Positions 1 through 13,014 of a DNA stretch of 64,000 nt are shown in pieces (positions within the stretch are counted from its first letter, which is position 1; the number at the start of each line of letters is the position of its first letter). Origin of the DNA: Dasypus novemcinctus. Its lineage: Eukaryota; Chordata; Mammalia; Cingulata; Dasypodidae. The notes under the pieces are model-generated. The model saw only the letters and a program-made list of their open reading frames with translations, had not been told where the DNA came from and ran no database searches. The translations under genes were made by a program, and so were the position numbers. The stretch spans positions 24,273,294 to 24,337,293 of the forward strand of contig NC_080698.1 in NCBI RefSeq assembly GCF_030445035.2, given 5' to 3'.

Positions 1-2041
1 GACCTTCTTCAACTCCATGTTAGCTGAGTGGAGTAAGTCCAATAAATCAAAGTGTAGGAGCTGAAGTCTGTTGAGGCTCTGGGCCTGGGTGTCATATTGT
101 CAGTCCAGAGATTCAAATCCCCTACATATATCTTAAACCCAGCACCAACACAATTCCAATAAAGTAGCATGCAAGTCTTGTGAAAAGAGATCCCCTCTGA
201 GTCCAATTCCATCACGCAGAAACACCAGCTCCAAAGAAGGGCCATCTGTCATGGCAGTGAACTCCTTCTGCCATGACCATAGAACCCGTGGGTCTCTTTA
301 TCCCTCAAAAGAACCAATACCTGGGGTTGTATCTACCTTATCTGTCTCTTAGACTCTGTTCAGTTGTACATAGGGGTATTCCTTCTGACAACCTCCAGAC
401 TATTTTTAGAGACTCACAGCCTTATAATCTCATTTCTCCTTTCCATTTCCCCCTTACATTAGGTCAAACAGCTTCCCGAAGTCATGTTATTATATGTAGA
501 CAGGTATATTCTGCTGTTCTGCATTGAATCTTTAATTCAAGGTCATTTTCTAGTTGCTTCTTCAGCTGGTATGTGGTAGTGATCCCTCGGTGCCAGGGAG
601 GCTCATCCCCGGGTGTCGTGTCCCACGCTGGGGGGAATGCATCGCATCTACACGCTGAGTTTGGCTGTGAGAGTGGCCACATTTGAGTAACATGAAGGCT
701 GTCAGGAGGAAACCCCCAGGCACAATGCTACTCTAGGCCTTGTTCTTATTGCAGGTGTATAGGCTCAAAAGTGTAGCCATTAGTATCAAGAGCCCACTGT
801 TGGGCCCTCCTTCCTTCCTGGTTCTTGCCATTGCACCTGGAGGATTGCCGCTGCTCTCCCAGGGCCCACAACAGTGACCCCCCGGCCAGGAGCCCAGTAC
901 CCCCCCCAGCTGTTGTTTTTGATTGTTTCCACTATGAGTATATATAGACATTACCATATACCCTGGGCATATGCCCTGTATAACTCCCTGTCAACCATAT
1001 ATATCCTGTCAATAACATCCCATATCAGTATTCCTCTGCTGCCATTGTTGAACCACTCTGTGATCCAAAACTTCCCGTAAAGTGAATCCCAACATAATGT
1101 CAGCTTCAGAAGAGTCTTAGATCACCGAAATTCATATATACAATATACAGTATTTCCCCAGATCCACCATAAAACCTTTTCCCTTTCACAGCAATAATCT
1201 TTTAACTTATTCATATCATATTTCCTGAAACTGATGTACAGATTCCGAAAATATAGTTTTCAAACAAGGTAACATTTGTGCTTACTATGTGGTCCATACT
1301 TTAGGTTGTACAGTTTTCTAAATTTTTTAGTTATCCTATGTTTTGTCTTATGGTTTTCATTATTAGTCTGTCGTCCCATATATGTTTTTGGTGTAATATT
1401 AGCTGTTTTATATTCATCCTCGTGTACTCTCACATAACTCCTCTTTTGCCCCTTATTTACCTTTGTTCCATCCATTCCACATCCATTTTCCCCTCCCCTT
1501 AGGGCCCACAACGCCTGCCAATCTAATACCCTGGGAGCCGTCCTTTCTCACGAGAGATACAGTTCTCTTTATTCGACGGCATTAGTCTTCCCCAGGATAT
1601 GGGTCCACCCCACCCAATGGTAGAACCCACCTTGGCAAAATGAGCCTTCAGCTATTCCCTCCGGAGTCCGTCCCGCATCAGACCATACCCCCTGAGCGTC
1701 CTAACCAGGTAACCCTCCTACTTATACTTTGATACGTTTTACTCAACATTTAGTTCTCAACGAACTTCTGACACTCTCCCATGTTCGTATGTTGCCCCTC
1801 CCTCCCACCTACTTCTTGGACAATATTACCCCTCTTCCCATCCCCAGCCCCCCTCAAACCCAGAAAACCCCACCTGAAGGTAACCCCTTGCCCCCATTTT
1901 GTCCCTTCTTTGTGCTCATACTTACCGCCAGCTCATCACAGATTCCACCCCTGCAGACATTAACTCACATCCTTCCTCCACCCCCCGATTTCCTGTAAGC
2001 CACTTTTCCAGACTCTAGCGCTCTGAAGCAGTTAACTTATT
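1..2041 (-). mobile_element. L1 3' UTR of xenarthran type, antisense
   Basis: Read on the minus strand, this stretch directly follows the L1 ORF2 stop and has no sustained coding frame, so I read it as the element's 3' UTR. It is unusually long (about 2 kb) and runs off the left edge. A diverged copy of its distal part lies at 52,512-53,040 on the opposite strand; both share a block around GACTTGAATCTCTGGACT (here with TTTGAATCTCTGGACT). Several short frames occur on both strands but none is conserved between the copies. The xenarthran assignment is from recognition, not a search. Confidence 0.75.
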
Positions 2042-2602
2042 TCATATCATTGAGGTCATATAGTATTTGTCCTTCAATGCCTGGGTTGCTTCACTCAACA
2101 TAAGATTCTCAAGATTCATCCATGTTATCACGTGCGATTGTAGTGTATTGGTTCTTACAGCTGAGTAGTATTCCATTGTGTGTATATACCACATTTTATT
2201 GATCCACTCATCTGTTGATGGACATTTGGATTGATTCCAACTTTTGGCGATAGTGAACAATGCTGCTATGAACATTGGTGTACATATATCGGTTTGTGTC
2301 CTTGTTTTCAGATCTGATGGGTATATACCCAGCAGTGGTATTGCTGGGTCATATGGCAAATCTATGGATAATTTTTTGAGAAACCGCCAAACTGTCCTCC
2401 AGAATGGTTGGATCCTTCTGCATTCCCACCAGCAATGGATGAGTGTTCCCCTTTCTTCACATCCTCTCCAGCATTTGTATTCTACTGTTTTTTTCATGGC
2501 TGCCAATCTTATGGGAGTAAGATGGTATCTCATTGTAGTTTTGATTTGCATTTCCCTGATAGCTAGAGATTTGGAGCATTTTTTCATGTGCTTTTTAGCC
2601 AT
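2042..2602 (-). pseudogene. L1 ORF2 C-terminal fragment
   Basis: An open frame of 186 codons matches the C-terminal end of LINE-1 ORF2p, the endonuclease/reverse transcriptase of L1 retrotransposition. Visible hallmarks in order are [23 protein letters not shown] near the start, a cysteine-rich [18 protein letters not shown] segment (residues about 44-61), then [14 protein letters not shown] and the [20 protein letters not shown] block. The endonuclease and most of the RT domain are absent from this frame, so it is a remnant and not a complete protein. The cysteine-rich motif is intact, which suggests a comparatively young copy. The L1 3' UTR follows immediately on the minus strand. Confidence 0.92.
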
Positions 2603-2639
2603 TTGTATTTCTTCTTTGGAGAAGTGTCTGTTTAAATCG

Positions 2640-3200
2640 TATTTTAATTCATTTGGAGTGATTGAACTGTATTGTGTTTTAAATTTTCATTTCCCTATAT
2701 TCATTGTTAGTTTATAGAAATGTGATTGATTTTTGTACATTGATCTTGTATCCTGCAAGCTTGCTTAACTTACTTTTCAGTTCCAGGTATATTTTTTGTA
2801 GATTACTTGGGATTTTATATGTAGATGAACACATCATCTACGATTATTTATTTCCTTTCCAATTTGTATGCCCTTTAATGCTTTTTTCAAAACCTTATTT
2901 CAGTGGCTAGAACTTCTAATACTATGTTGAATAAGAGTGGTGAGAGCAGACATCCTTTCCTTGTTTCTGATATTAGGGGGGAAACATTCAGTCTTTCACC
3001 ATTAAGTATGTTGTTAGATGTAGATTCTTTTGTAGATATGCTCTTTATCAGGTTGATTCTTTTCTATTCCTAATCTGCTGAGATTTTTATCATGAATGGG
3101 AGTTGAACTTGTCAAATGCTTTTTCAGTATCAATTGATATAATAATATTTTCATCTTTAATTTGTTGGTATGGCGATACCATATATGTTAGATTTTTAAA
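2640..3200 (-). mobile_element. Older L1 ORF2 (RT region), antisense
   Basis: On the + strand this is the reverse complement of typical L1 reverse-transcriptase sequence, including GAATAAGAGTGGTGAGAGCA and the CTCTTTATCAGGTTGATTC block. It has many stops and short indels. Its divergence exceeds that of the adjacent L1 ORF2 C-terminus, so it is either a separate older element or a recombined part of the same insertion. Confidence 0.8.
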
Positions 3201-4460
3201 TTATTGTTCCACAGGTCCTTAATGCCCTGTTCATTTTGTTTTTCAATCTCTTTTCTCTGTTGTTCAGATTAGGTGAATTCTGAATTCTATTTTTCTATAC
3301 TCAAGATAACCGATTCTATCCTCTTTCACCTCTACTCTACTATTTAGTCCATCCACTGTTTTATTAGTGTCATTATATTTTTCACTTCTATAACTTCCTT
3401 TTTATTTCTTTGCTGTGGTTTTCTAATTTTTCCTTAAGAAGGTTTACAATTGATCAGTGAAGCATTTTTATGATGGCTGCTTTAAAATTCTTGTCAGGGA
3501 AGTCTAGCATCTGATATATCTCACTGTTGCATCAGTTGACTGTCTTCTCATGCATGTTGGGCTTTTCTTGGTTCTTGGTATGACAGGTTGTTTTCATTTG
3601 TATCCTGGACATTTTGTCTATTCTGTTAGGAGACTAGGAGTCCTATTGAAATCTTTTACTTTAGCAGGCCATCATCCTGTTTATATTGAGCACACTAGTC
3701 TTGGCTTGCTTTTGTGGGTTGTGGTTTCATTGGCAGTTTAGTTTCCAGGACCTCTGCAGGGTTCTTTTGCTCTGCTTGGTTATACAGCATCAGTGGGGCT
3801 GCCACTGGTCCATCCTGATGCTTCCAGAGGGCTTGTGAGAACTTTCCCCAGGCCTGACCACTAGGTATCTCTCAGTGAATGAGAGAGGGGTGGGGTTCCC
3901 TACTGTTGCTCGCCCTTTCCCCCATTGACCCAGTGACTCTGGGCGGGGAAAGAGAATCTCCCATGTACATTGATGAAGAGGCCTCCCAGACCAGGCCCTC
4001 AGCTGCCACCTTGTCCCTTTTTCCCTATTCTGCCTGCTTCTCCAGTGTTTATAGGCAGAGGGTGAGAGCTTTAGGCTGAGCAGAAAAGGAGAGCATTTCT
4101 CCACTTATTTTTGGCTGGTTTCTCAAAGGACCCTCCTTGACAGTAGTGTTGTGTTCAGCCAACTCCCATTCTCGCCTGCTTTCCATAAATGCAGGAGTGA
4201 GCCAGCCTGGGCTGCCTTTTCCTGGGAGGCCAGGGGTTGGGAAGCACTGGGCCTGGGTGCTGAGTGCGGGGACATAGTACACCTTGCACAGTGGTATTTC
4301 TCAAGTCCTGAGGTCTGAAACCAGCTCATCATTTTCTTACCAACTTTGTGAGCTACCCTTTGTTTGTCTAATGTACCATTTCCAGGGTCTGTAGTTGTGC
4401 TTTGTGGATAGAAGCAGGGATAAATGGTCTATGTTATCATATCCTGACCAAATGGTGACC
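3200..4460 (-). mobile_element. Ancient L1-like sequence, antisense, family unsure
   Basis: The part around 3450-3700 resembles an old interspersed repeat common in mammals (blocks such as TTTTTATGATGGCTGCTTTA and ATCCTGGACATTTTGTCTAT). I associate it with ancient L1M/HAL1-type elements. The rest to 4460 is CT- and G-rich with no coding frame and I could not assign it. Nothing else was seen in this interval. Confidence 0.45.
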
Positions 4461-4679
4461 TGACCTATTCCATTTTAATGAAAGAAATAAACCTAGTTAA
4501 AATTTCATTTAAAAAATACTTGTGGAATATTAATGTACATTTGTTCTGATTCATGGAATAACATTCTTATATTTGTATTATTAGCCATACGTGCTGTTAA
4601 TAATATTTGGGCAAAAATACACCTAAAGCAAACTATAATCTATAGTGAATAGTAGTATATTAATATTTTTTCACTCGTT

Positions 4680-4998
4680 AAAAAAAAGAGAGAAAATTAC
4701 CCTTAGTGGCAGAAACCAGACACAAAGTACTGCATATTGTTTTACTCCATTTATATAAATAATGTTATAGAGATAGAGCTAAATTAGCAGATATGCATGG
4801 CAGAGGAAGGATAGAAGGACTGAGAGGTGACTGCTAAGTGGCAGGGTTTTTTTCCTTTTTGAAGTAATGAAAATTCTCTAATATTGATTGTGTTGATGAA
4901 TACACACCTCTGTGATAATACCAAAAGCCATGGAATGTACACTTTAGATGCATTGTATGGTATGTGAATATATCTCAATAAAATTGCTTTTTGAAAAA
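4680..4998 (+). mobile_element. L1M-type 3' end
   Basis: The stretch ends in TGAATATATCTCAATAAAAT, the usual 3' terminus of ancient L1M elements, preceded by the typical ATGTACACTTTAGATGCATT block. A second copy of the same type of tail is at 52,230-52,511. It is non-coding. Confidence 0.8.
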
Positions 4999-4999
4999 G

Positions 5000-5614
5000 A
5001 GAGGTGAGGGGATTTTTCTGTCCTTCAGATTCTACCTGCCATGTAAGGAGAAAATCTTTGCCTTGCTGATGGGGCCTTCTTTTCTCTCAGCATATCTTTT
5101 CCCTGACTCTCCAGCCCCTACTCTCCTTATCCCCCCTCATCTTCCTCCCCATCTGCTGGGTTATTATTTGGGGGTGATTTTTCAGCATACGAAAAACTAG
5201 TGGCAGGGAATGAAGGAATAAGAAATAGGGCAGCCTTTGTGCTAGCTTAAATACAAAGGAAACTTAAAATAGGGAGTTTTTTAATTTTCAGAGTTTTTAT
5301 AGTACTATTAAATTAAAACTGCAGTTTGAAATAAGAGATGTGACATTCATTCATTTAATAACTGACACAGCTTATATGTTTCAATATTCTTAGAGGTTAT
5401 TTGTATTTAATAAGGACCAAAGCTAAACAAAATAGAGCCTGGAAGGCATAATTTCAGACAGCTAGAAGTAAGAAAACTATTTCATGTCAGTGATTTTTGG
5501 AATGTGGCAGGGCAGTAATTCAGTATATTCCTATCTTGCAAGAGGCAGTATTATCTTTAAAGAGTGGATTCTAAATTTATCATTATTTTCTTATGCTATT
5601 TTGAATAATTGAAT
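5000..5614. other. Unassigned AT-rich sequence
   Basis: No recognisable gene, repeat or RNA was seen here. There is a pyrimidine-rich patch near 5090-5150. It may be decayed repeat or unique intergenic DNA. Confidence 0.5.
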
Positions 5615-6590
5615 TTTTTAGAGTTTTACATTTACGGAAAAATTGCACAGAAAGTAGCATTCCCGTATACCCCCAGTTTCCCCTATTATTAACATCTTCC
5701 ATTAATGTGATGTAATTTGCTACAATTGATGAACCAATATTGATATATCATTAGAAACTAAAGTCCACAGTTTATGTTAGGGTTCATTCTTTGTATTTAT
5801 AGTTCCATGGGTTTTGACAAATGCAGAATATCATGTGCCCATCACTACAGAACAGTTTCACTGCCCTAGAAATGGTCTCTGCTCCACCTAATCATCCCTC
5901 TCCCCCACTGCACCCCAACTTGTGGCAACCACTAATCTTTTTATTGTCTCTCTGTTTTTGCCTATCCCTGAAAGTCATAAGGCTGGAATCATAGTCTTTT
6001 CAGACTAACTTTTTTACTTAACAATATGTATTTAAGGTTCCTCCATTTTTTCACAGCTTGATAGCTCATTTAAAAAAATTTCTGAATAATAAATTTATTG
6101 TACAGATATGCCATAATTTGTTTATCCATTCACCTATGGAAAGGGATCTTGGTTGCTTCCAAGTTTTGGCATTTATGAATATGCTATAAACATTCATGTG
6201 CATACCTTTGGGGTAGATATAAGTTTTCAATTTCTTTGGGTAAATCACTAGGAGCACATTGTTGGCTCATCTAGTAAGTTTCTGTTTAGTTTTAGCAGCC
6301 AAACTGTCTTCCAAAGTGGCTAAACCATTTTGTATTCCCATCAGCAATGAGTTTTCCTTACTCCACATTCTTGTCAGTGTTTGGTGGTGTTGGTGTTTTG
6401 GATTTTAGCCATTCTAATAAGTGTGTAGTGAGATCTCACTGTGTTTTAATTTGAAAGTCCCTAATGATACATGGTGCTGAGCATCTTTTCAGATACATGT
6501 TTGCCACCTGCATATCTTCTTTGATGAAGTATCTATTCAGCTTTTTAAATTATAATATTTAATTTATTTTAAAATTTGTCAAGGCATTAG
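5615..6590 (-). mobile_element. L1M 3' region, antisense
   Basis: On the + strand this is the complement of an old L1M 3' UTR followed by ORF2 C-terminus. Recognisable blocks are ATGGGTTTTGACAAATGCAG, TGGCAACCACTAATCTTTTT and, further right, TGTTTATCCATTCACCTATG, AACTGTCTTCCAAAGTGGCT and GAGATCTCACTGTGTTTTAA. The frame is heavily broken. Confidence 0.85.
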
Positions 6591-6986
6591 TATGAGTTTT
6601 AGGTTTGATCAAAACCAAGATTAAGAACCCTTTTAAAGAATGATATGGCATGCACTTCATTTTCTTATGGGGGTTGACCATTAATTAGGCTGTAATCTTA
6701 CAGGTTCTTATCTTTTGAATCTGAATTGTGTTACCTATTTTATAGCTGTAGACTCAAGATGTAATTTTGCTGACATTCTCACATAACATTCTCTGGTACT
6801 CTTGCTTCAAAATCCACCTCCGCTACCTCTTAACTGTGACAGCGTGGTTGGTGTCAGTCACCTATTCATTCACCATCAGGCAACTGTTTAATGCTTACAC
6901 AAGACTAAGAAGATGGAAAGAGATTATCAGATGGACTTATGTCCATCAGATGGACAACCTTATGTGAATATGTCCCAGTACCCATA
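6590..6986. other. Unassigned sequence
   Basis: No gene or clear repeat family was recognised. A short direct repeat, CAGATGGAC(T/A)..., occurs near 6928 and 6947. Confidence 0.4.
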
Positions 6987-7365
6987 TGTGGCAGTTTGAT
7001 ATTATTTATGAATTCCAAAAAGAGATGTTTGTAAACTGGTTGGTTCCTCTGGGTGTGATAACCCTTTGTAGTAGATTCAGCTGAGATGTCTGATTAAATT
7101 ATGTTAAGATTAGGGCTTTGATTCAACCACATCATTAGAATGTGACTCAGTGTTGAGTCCCTGCCCCCCTGGTGAGCTGATAAAACAGACTCTTAAACAG
7201 AAGTAGACATACAGAGAAGAAGAACACAGAGGAAGAGAGACAGCTCATTAGACACAGCAGAGGCCCTGGGAAGAGAGATGAGCCTTCTATCCCAAATATA
7301 TACCCTTTATAAAAGGCAACAGAATTCTGGAACTTTACATCAGCATCCCTTTTGACAGGCACAAT
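6987..7365 (+). mobile_element. MaLR-like solo LTR
   Basis: It starts TGTGGCAGTTTGATATTATT, essentially as the element at 12,479 does, and shares with it the late block TTTATAAAAGGCAACAGAAT... TTTACATCAGCATCCCTTTT. The pattern of a TG start, purine-rich middle with repeated AGAGA, and a late CCTTTATAAA segment fits a MaLR-type (ERVL-MaLR) solitary LTR. No internal retroviral genes flank it. Confidence 0.65.
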
Positions 7366-8089
7366 CCCATTTATAAACCAGTTGCCACTCACTATAATGT
7401 GTTACTATTATTTCTTTCTCATGGTCTCCAGTTTTCTATCAAAATCTTCCATTTATTAAACCCACCTAAAAGCAGAAGGCAAAGACGCCTAGGAAATGTA
7501 GTTTTCTGCACTACACAACAGGGCAGAGAATGGATCTGAGAACAAACAGAAAATGATGGGCACAACTCATTCCTAACTGATGGATTCGTGAGAGTCACTG
7601 CAATGTCTCTCAGCATGAGGACAGATGTTTTAGTAGTCAGTGGCCTGTTAAATGTCTTCTCTGTTATCTAACTCTGCCATAAGCCTGAGTTTTTTTTTAT
7701 TTTGCTTGGTAGTTAGGGCTGGTTTGAAAGTGATACAAGCATTTTGTATGTAATTGCCTAAACTGACTCCTCTTTCTTGCAAAAGCATTGCTTCTTTCCA
7801 TTGAGAGTCCTGTTCCACAAGATGGAAACTTCACTTAAAACCATCCATCTATTGAGCCTTTTGGAATGCAGATGTCCTCTCAAAACTGCTATGCCTAAAA
7901 GCTAATGGAGGAGTGTAAAAATAGCTTTTGCTGTTTGCATGGCTTCTCTTATTTGTATTCTAAGTCCCATCACTTAGGCAGATGCAGAAAGCTCCTCTAT
8001 TTGCATTTTATTTGCCCACAGACAATTTACAGTTCACATGACTGATTTGCTTCAAAAAATGATCAAAATACAAATTGCTTGAACTATAA
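7366..8089. other. Unassigned sequence
   Basis: No repeat or gene was recognised. The open frames here are short and lack codon structure. Confidence 0.4.
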
Positions 8090-10821
8090 AGACAGAAACC
8101 TTGAAGGCAAGAAGGCAGTGGGTTGAAACATTTAAAGTGCTGAAAGAAAACAACTGTCAACCAAGAATTTTATATCCAGCAACTTCCTTTCAAAAATGAG
8201 GGAAAGAGAAAGCCATTCCCAGATAAAAGCTGTAGTCCATCACCACTAGACTTGCTCTACGAGTTATGCTAAAGGGAGTTCTGTAGCCTCCAAGGACAGG
8301 ACACTAGACAGTGATTCAAAGCAGCATAAAGAAAAAAGATTGCTGGTAAAGGGAACATTTTAGTAAATATAAATACCAATAGTTTGTATTGTATTTTTTG
8401 GTATATAACTCTACTTCTTACTTTCTACAGGTGCTGAAATGCAAATGCATAAAAATAATGCTGAAATTATGGTTTTGTACAAAGATAAAAGTGGTAAAAA
8501 GTATAAAAAAAGTCGGGGGAAGGAAGGGCATAGGAAACATGTATGTGTATGCTATTGAAGTCAAGGTGGTATCAAACCAAATATGATTGTTATATATTAT
8601 ATTTAAATTTTAACCCCATGATAAACACAAGGAAAATATATGAAAAAAAAAATCCAGTTAGAAATGAGAAGACAATCAATATGATACAATACAAAAAAAT
8701 CAAGTAAATAAAAAGTAGGCATTAATGGAAGAACTGAGGAACCAAAAAATATATAAGACTCACCAAGATTGAATAGCAAAATGGCAGAAGAAAGTCTTGC
8801 ATTATTAGTAGTGACTTTAAATGTAAATGGATAAGACTCTCCAGTCAAAAGGCACAGAGTTTCAGAATGGATGATAAAGCATGACCTAACTATAAGCTAT
8901 TTGCAAGAAACTCACCCTAAATTCAAAGTCACAAGTAAGTTCAAAATGAAAGAATTGAAAAAACATGTATCATAAAAAAAACAAAGGAAGCTGACATAGC
9001 TATGCAAACAGATAAAATACACTTTATATAAAAAACAGTTATGTGGGACAGACACAGTCATTATATACTGATAAAGGGAACAAGTCAACAAGGAGACATA
9101 GCAATTATAAATATATATGTATGTAACAAGAGAGTCCCAAAATATATAAAGCAAATACTGACAGATTTGAGGGGAGAAATTGATGGTTCGACATTAATAG
9201 TAGGAGATTTTAAAACAACACTTTCAAAAATGGATAGAACATCTAGAAAGGATATCAATAAGTAAATACAAGACTTGAATGACACTCTAAGCCAACTAGC
9301 CCTACAGACACGTATAGAACACATAACCCAAAAAAGATATGCATTCTTCTCCAGTGTATGTGGATCATTTTCCAGGATAGACCATATCTTAGGTCACATA
9401 ACAAGTCTCAATAAATTTAAAAATGTTGAAGTCATACAACTTATATTCCCCAACCACAACAGAAGGAAACCAGAAGTAAATAGGAGAGAGAAATGGACTC
9501 TTCACAAATGTGTGGACATTTAAAAATACACGTTTAAACCACCACTGGGTTAAAGAAGATAGATATCAGAAGGAAAATTAGGAAATATGTTTAGATGAAT
9601 GAAAATGAAAATATAACAAAGGCAGTGCTGAGAGGGAAATGCATAGCTCTAAATGATTACATTTAAAAATGAGGAAGATTTCAAAGCAGAGACCTGACCC
9701 CCAAACTGGAATAAGTAGAAAAAGAAGAGCATACTAACCCACAGGAAGCAGAAGGAAAGAAATAACAAAAAATAGAGTAGGTATAATAAATGAGATAGAG
9801 AAGAATAACACAGAGAAAATCAACAAAAACAAAAACAAAAATAGGTTCTTTGAAATGATCAAATTGACAAACCTTTAGCTAGATTAATGAAGAAAGAAGA
9901 GACAGGACACAATTAACAATACTCAGAAATGAAAAAGGGGACATTACTACTGATCTCATTGAAATAAAAAGGACTAAAAGATGATACTATAAACATACTT
10001 ATGCCAATAATTTAGATGACCAAATTCTTAGAAACACAAAAATTATGCACAGTGCCTCAAGAAGAAACAGAAGGTCACACATACACACACACACAAACCA
10101 ATTCTAGTACATACATTGAATCAGTCATGAAAAACTTCCCAACAATGAAATCTGAGGACCATATGGTTTCACAGGGGAATTTTATCAAACATTCCATGAA
10201 GACTTAACACCAATTCTTCTCAACCTCTTTTGTGAAGAAGCAGAAACAAAATAAAAGTCACCCAAAATGGAAAGAAGAAGTAAAACTTTCCCTATTTGCA
10301 GATGCATGATCATATATACAGAAAATCCTGAAAAATCCACAAGAAAGTTCGTAGAGCTAATAACTGAATTCAGCTAAGCAGCAGGGTTCAAGACCAACAC
10401 CTAAAATTTAGTAATGTTTCCATACATAAGCAATGAACAATTGGAAAAACAAATCAAGAAAAAAACTTACATTCATAATAGTAACTAGATGAATCAAATA
10501 TTTAGAATAAATCTAACCAAGTAATTAAAAGATTGTACACAGAAAACTACAAAACATTGCTAAGAGAAATTAAAGAAGACCTAAAGAAATGGAAGGACAT
10601 TCCATGTTCATGGATTGGAAGACTAAATGTTAAAATGTCAATCCTACCCAAAGCAATTTACACATTCAACACAATCCCAATAAAAATTCCAACAGCCTTC
10701 TTTGCAGAAATGGAAAAGCCAATTATCAAATTTATATGGAAGGGTAAGAGGGCCCAAAAGCCATCTTAAAAAAGAAGAATCAAGTTAGAGGATTCAGATT
10801 TCTTGATTTTAAAACTTATTA
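8090..10821 (+). mobile_element. L1M element: ORF1/ORF2 junction, endonuclease and RT
   Basis: The sequence follows an old L1M consensus in order. First comes the block ending GCTAAAGGGAGTTCTGTAG, then the ORF2 endonuclease region: GTGACTTTAAATGTAAATGG (near 8811) and the frame at 9041-9265 with GDIAIINIYVCNKRVPKYIK and IVGDFKTTLSKMDRTSRKDI. The SRIDHILGH motif follows at about 9375. Then comes RT sequence, including FLETQKL..., the LFADA-like ACTTTCCCTATTTGCAGATG at about 10,287, and [20 protein letters not shown] at about 10,580. Many frameshifts and internal deletions make it inactive. It is interrupted at 10,822 by a SINE and resumes at 11,263. Confidence 0.9.
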
Positions 10822-11251
10822 TAGGGAAGCAGATTTGGTCCAATGGATAGGAAGTCCACTTACCACATGGGTGGTCCAAGGTTCAAACCCAGGGCCTCCT
10901 GACTGTGATGAGCTGGTCCATGTGCAGTACTGATGTATGCAAGGAGTGCCGTGCCATGCAGGGGTGTCCCCTGCATAGGGGAGGCCCATGTGCAAGTGTG
11001 CACCCCGTAAGGAGAGCTGCCTAGTACAAAAAAAAAAAAATAGTGCAGCCTGCCCAGGAATGGCGCCACACACAGAGAGAGCTGACGCAGCAAGATGATG
11101 CAACAAAAAGAGACACACACAGATTCCCAGTGCTGCTGACAAGAATACAAGCAGACACAGAAGAACATGCAGCGAACAGACAGAGAGCAGACAACTGGGG
11201 GTGCGGGGGTGGGGAAGAGGAGAGAAATAAATAAAAAATAAATCTTAAAAA
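10822..11251 (+). mobile_element. DAS-type tRNA-derived SINE inserted in L1
   Basis: The head is tRNA-like, with the A box in the GGGAAGCAGATTTGGTCCAA region and a B box GGTTCAAACCC at about 10,880. The armadillo SINE body follows, ending in AAATAAATCTTAAAAAAAAA. It is flanked by a perfect 11-bp target-site duplication AAAACTTATTA (10,811-10,821 and 11,252-11,262), so it inserted into the L1 afterwards. Confidence 0.95.
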
Positions 11252-11262
11252 AAAACTTATTA

Positions 11263-12478
11263 CAAAACCACAATAATCAAATCAGCATGGTACTAGCACA
11301 AGGATATACATATAGACCAATGGAATAGAATTGAAAGCTCAGAAATCAAACTTCATGTTTATGGCCAACTGATTTTTGTCAAGAAGGCAAAGACCACTCA
11401 ATTGGAAAAGAATAGTTTCTTCAACAAATGGTGTTGAGAAAACTGGATATCCATTTACAAAAGAAAGAAGGAGACCCCTACTTCATTCCTTACAAAAAAA
11501 AAAAAAAACCTCAAAATCATTCTAAGACCAAAACATAAGAGTCAAAACTATTGAACTCCTAGAAGAAAATGTAGGGAAGCATCTGGTATTAGGCAATGGT
11601 TTCTTAGACTTAACACCCAGAGCACAAGCCACAAAAGAAAAAAAAAAAAAGATAAATAGGACCTTATCAAAATTAAAAACGTGCCTCAGAGAACTTTATC
11701 ATGAAACTAAAATGACAACTTACACAATGGGAGAAAATGGTTGGAAGTCATATATCCAATGGAGGTTTAATATCTAGAATATATAAAGAGATCCTTCAAC
11801 TTAACAAAAAGACTAACAACCCAATTTAAAAATGGACAAATGACTTGAAAAGAGACTTACTTCATCCAAAGAAGATATACAAATGGCCAAAAAACACATG
11901 AAAATATCATCAACATCATTAGCCATAGAGAAATTAAATTCAAAACCACAGTGAGATACCATTAGCATGGCTGTTATTAAAAAGCAGAATATTACAAATA
12001 TTGGAGAGGATGTGGAGAAAGAGACACATTCATTGCGGGTAGCAATGTAAAATGGTACAATCACTATGGAAGATAGTTTAGCAGTTCTTCAGAAAGTTAA
12101 GTATAGAATTACCATATGATCCTGCAGTCTATTAGGTATATACCCAAATTTAAAGTTTGGACTAAAACAGAATTTGCACATCCATGTTCATATTAGCATT
12201 ACTCACAAATACCAAAAGATGGCAGCAACCCAAGGGTCCACCAACCATCTACCGATGAATGGATAAATAAAATACTGTATACATAATACAATAGAATATT
12301 ATTCAGCTGTAAAAAGGAATGGAGTCTTGATACATATGCAACATGGATGAATCTTGAAAACATCCTGTTACATGAAATAAGTCATACACAAAAGGACAAA
12401 TATTGTATGATCTCACGATTTGGAACAACTGGAATAAGTAAACTCTTAGAGTCAGAATCTGGAATTTAGTTTACCAGG
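11263..12478 (+). mobile_element. L1M element, ORF2 C-terminal half (continuation)
   Basis: This continues the L1 broken by the SINE: CAAAACCACAATAATCAAAT at the join, then TGGCCAACTGATTTTTGTCA, the block encoding the KKHMK... motif near 11,890, and the TATTCAGCTGTAAAAAGGAA region near 12,300. The element's 3' UTR start (CTTAGAGTCAGAATCTGGAA) is cut by the LTR at 12,479. Stops and frameshifts occur throughout. Confidence 0.9.
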
Positions 12479-13014
12479 TGTAGCAGTTTGATATTATTGA
12501 TGAATTCCAAAGAGAAATATTTAATTATGTTTGTAAACTGATCTTGTCCTCTGGGCATATTACATTATATTGGATTCATAGGTTTACTTGATTAAGTAAT
12601 AATGTACATCTCTTTTGTCAGTAGGGCATTGAGTACCCACCCCTTGGTGGGTGGGGACTCACAGATAAAAGGCATGGTAAAGGACAGAGTGAGGGCTTTT
12701 TGATGTTGGAGTTTGATGCTGAAGTCTTAAGCTGGTGCCTGGGAAGTAAGCACACAGAGGAAAGAAAAGCAAGCCCCAGAAAGAAAGGAACCCAGAGAGA
12801 AGCAAGACCCTGGAAGGGAGGAGCCCAGGAAGCCTGAACCCTCGCAGATGTTGGCAGCCATCTTGCTCCAACATGTGAAAATAGACTTTGGTGAGGGAAG
12901 TAACTTATGCTTATTGCCTGGTATCTGTAAGCTCCTACCCCAAATAAATACCCTTATAAAAACCAACTAATTTCTGGTATTTTGCATCAGCACTCCTTTG
13001 GCTGACTAATATAC
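12479..13014 (+). mobile_element. MaLR-like solo LTR within L1 3' UTR
   Basis: It begins TGTAGCAGTTTGATATTATT and ends near GGCTGACTAATATACCA, a MaLR-like terminus (compare ...GCAGACTAATACACC). A polyadenylation signal AATAAA lies at about 12,942. There is no internal region, so it is a solitary LTR. It interrupts the L1 3' UTR, and the matching uninterrupted L1 sequence can be seen at about 13,890. Confidence 0.7.

Noticed and set aside
2244..2717. 157-codon + strand frame
   Set aside because: It is the antisense shadow of the L1 ORF2 fragment at 2,042-2,602.
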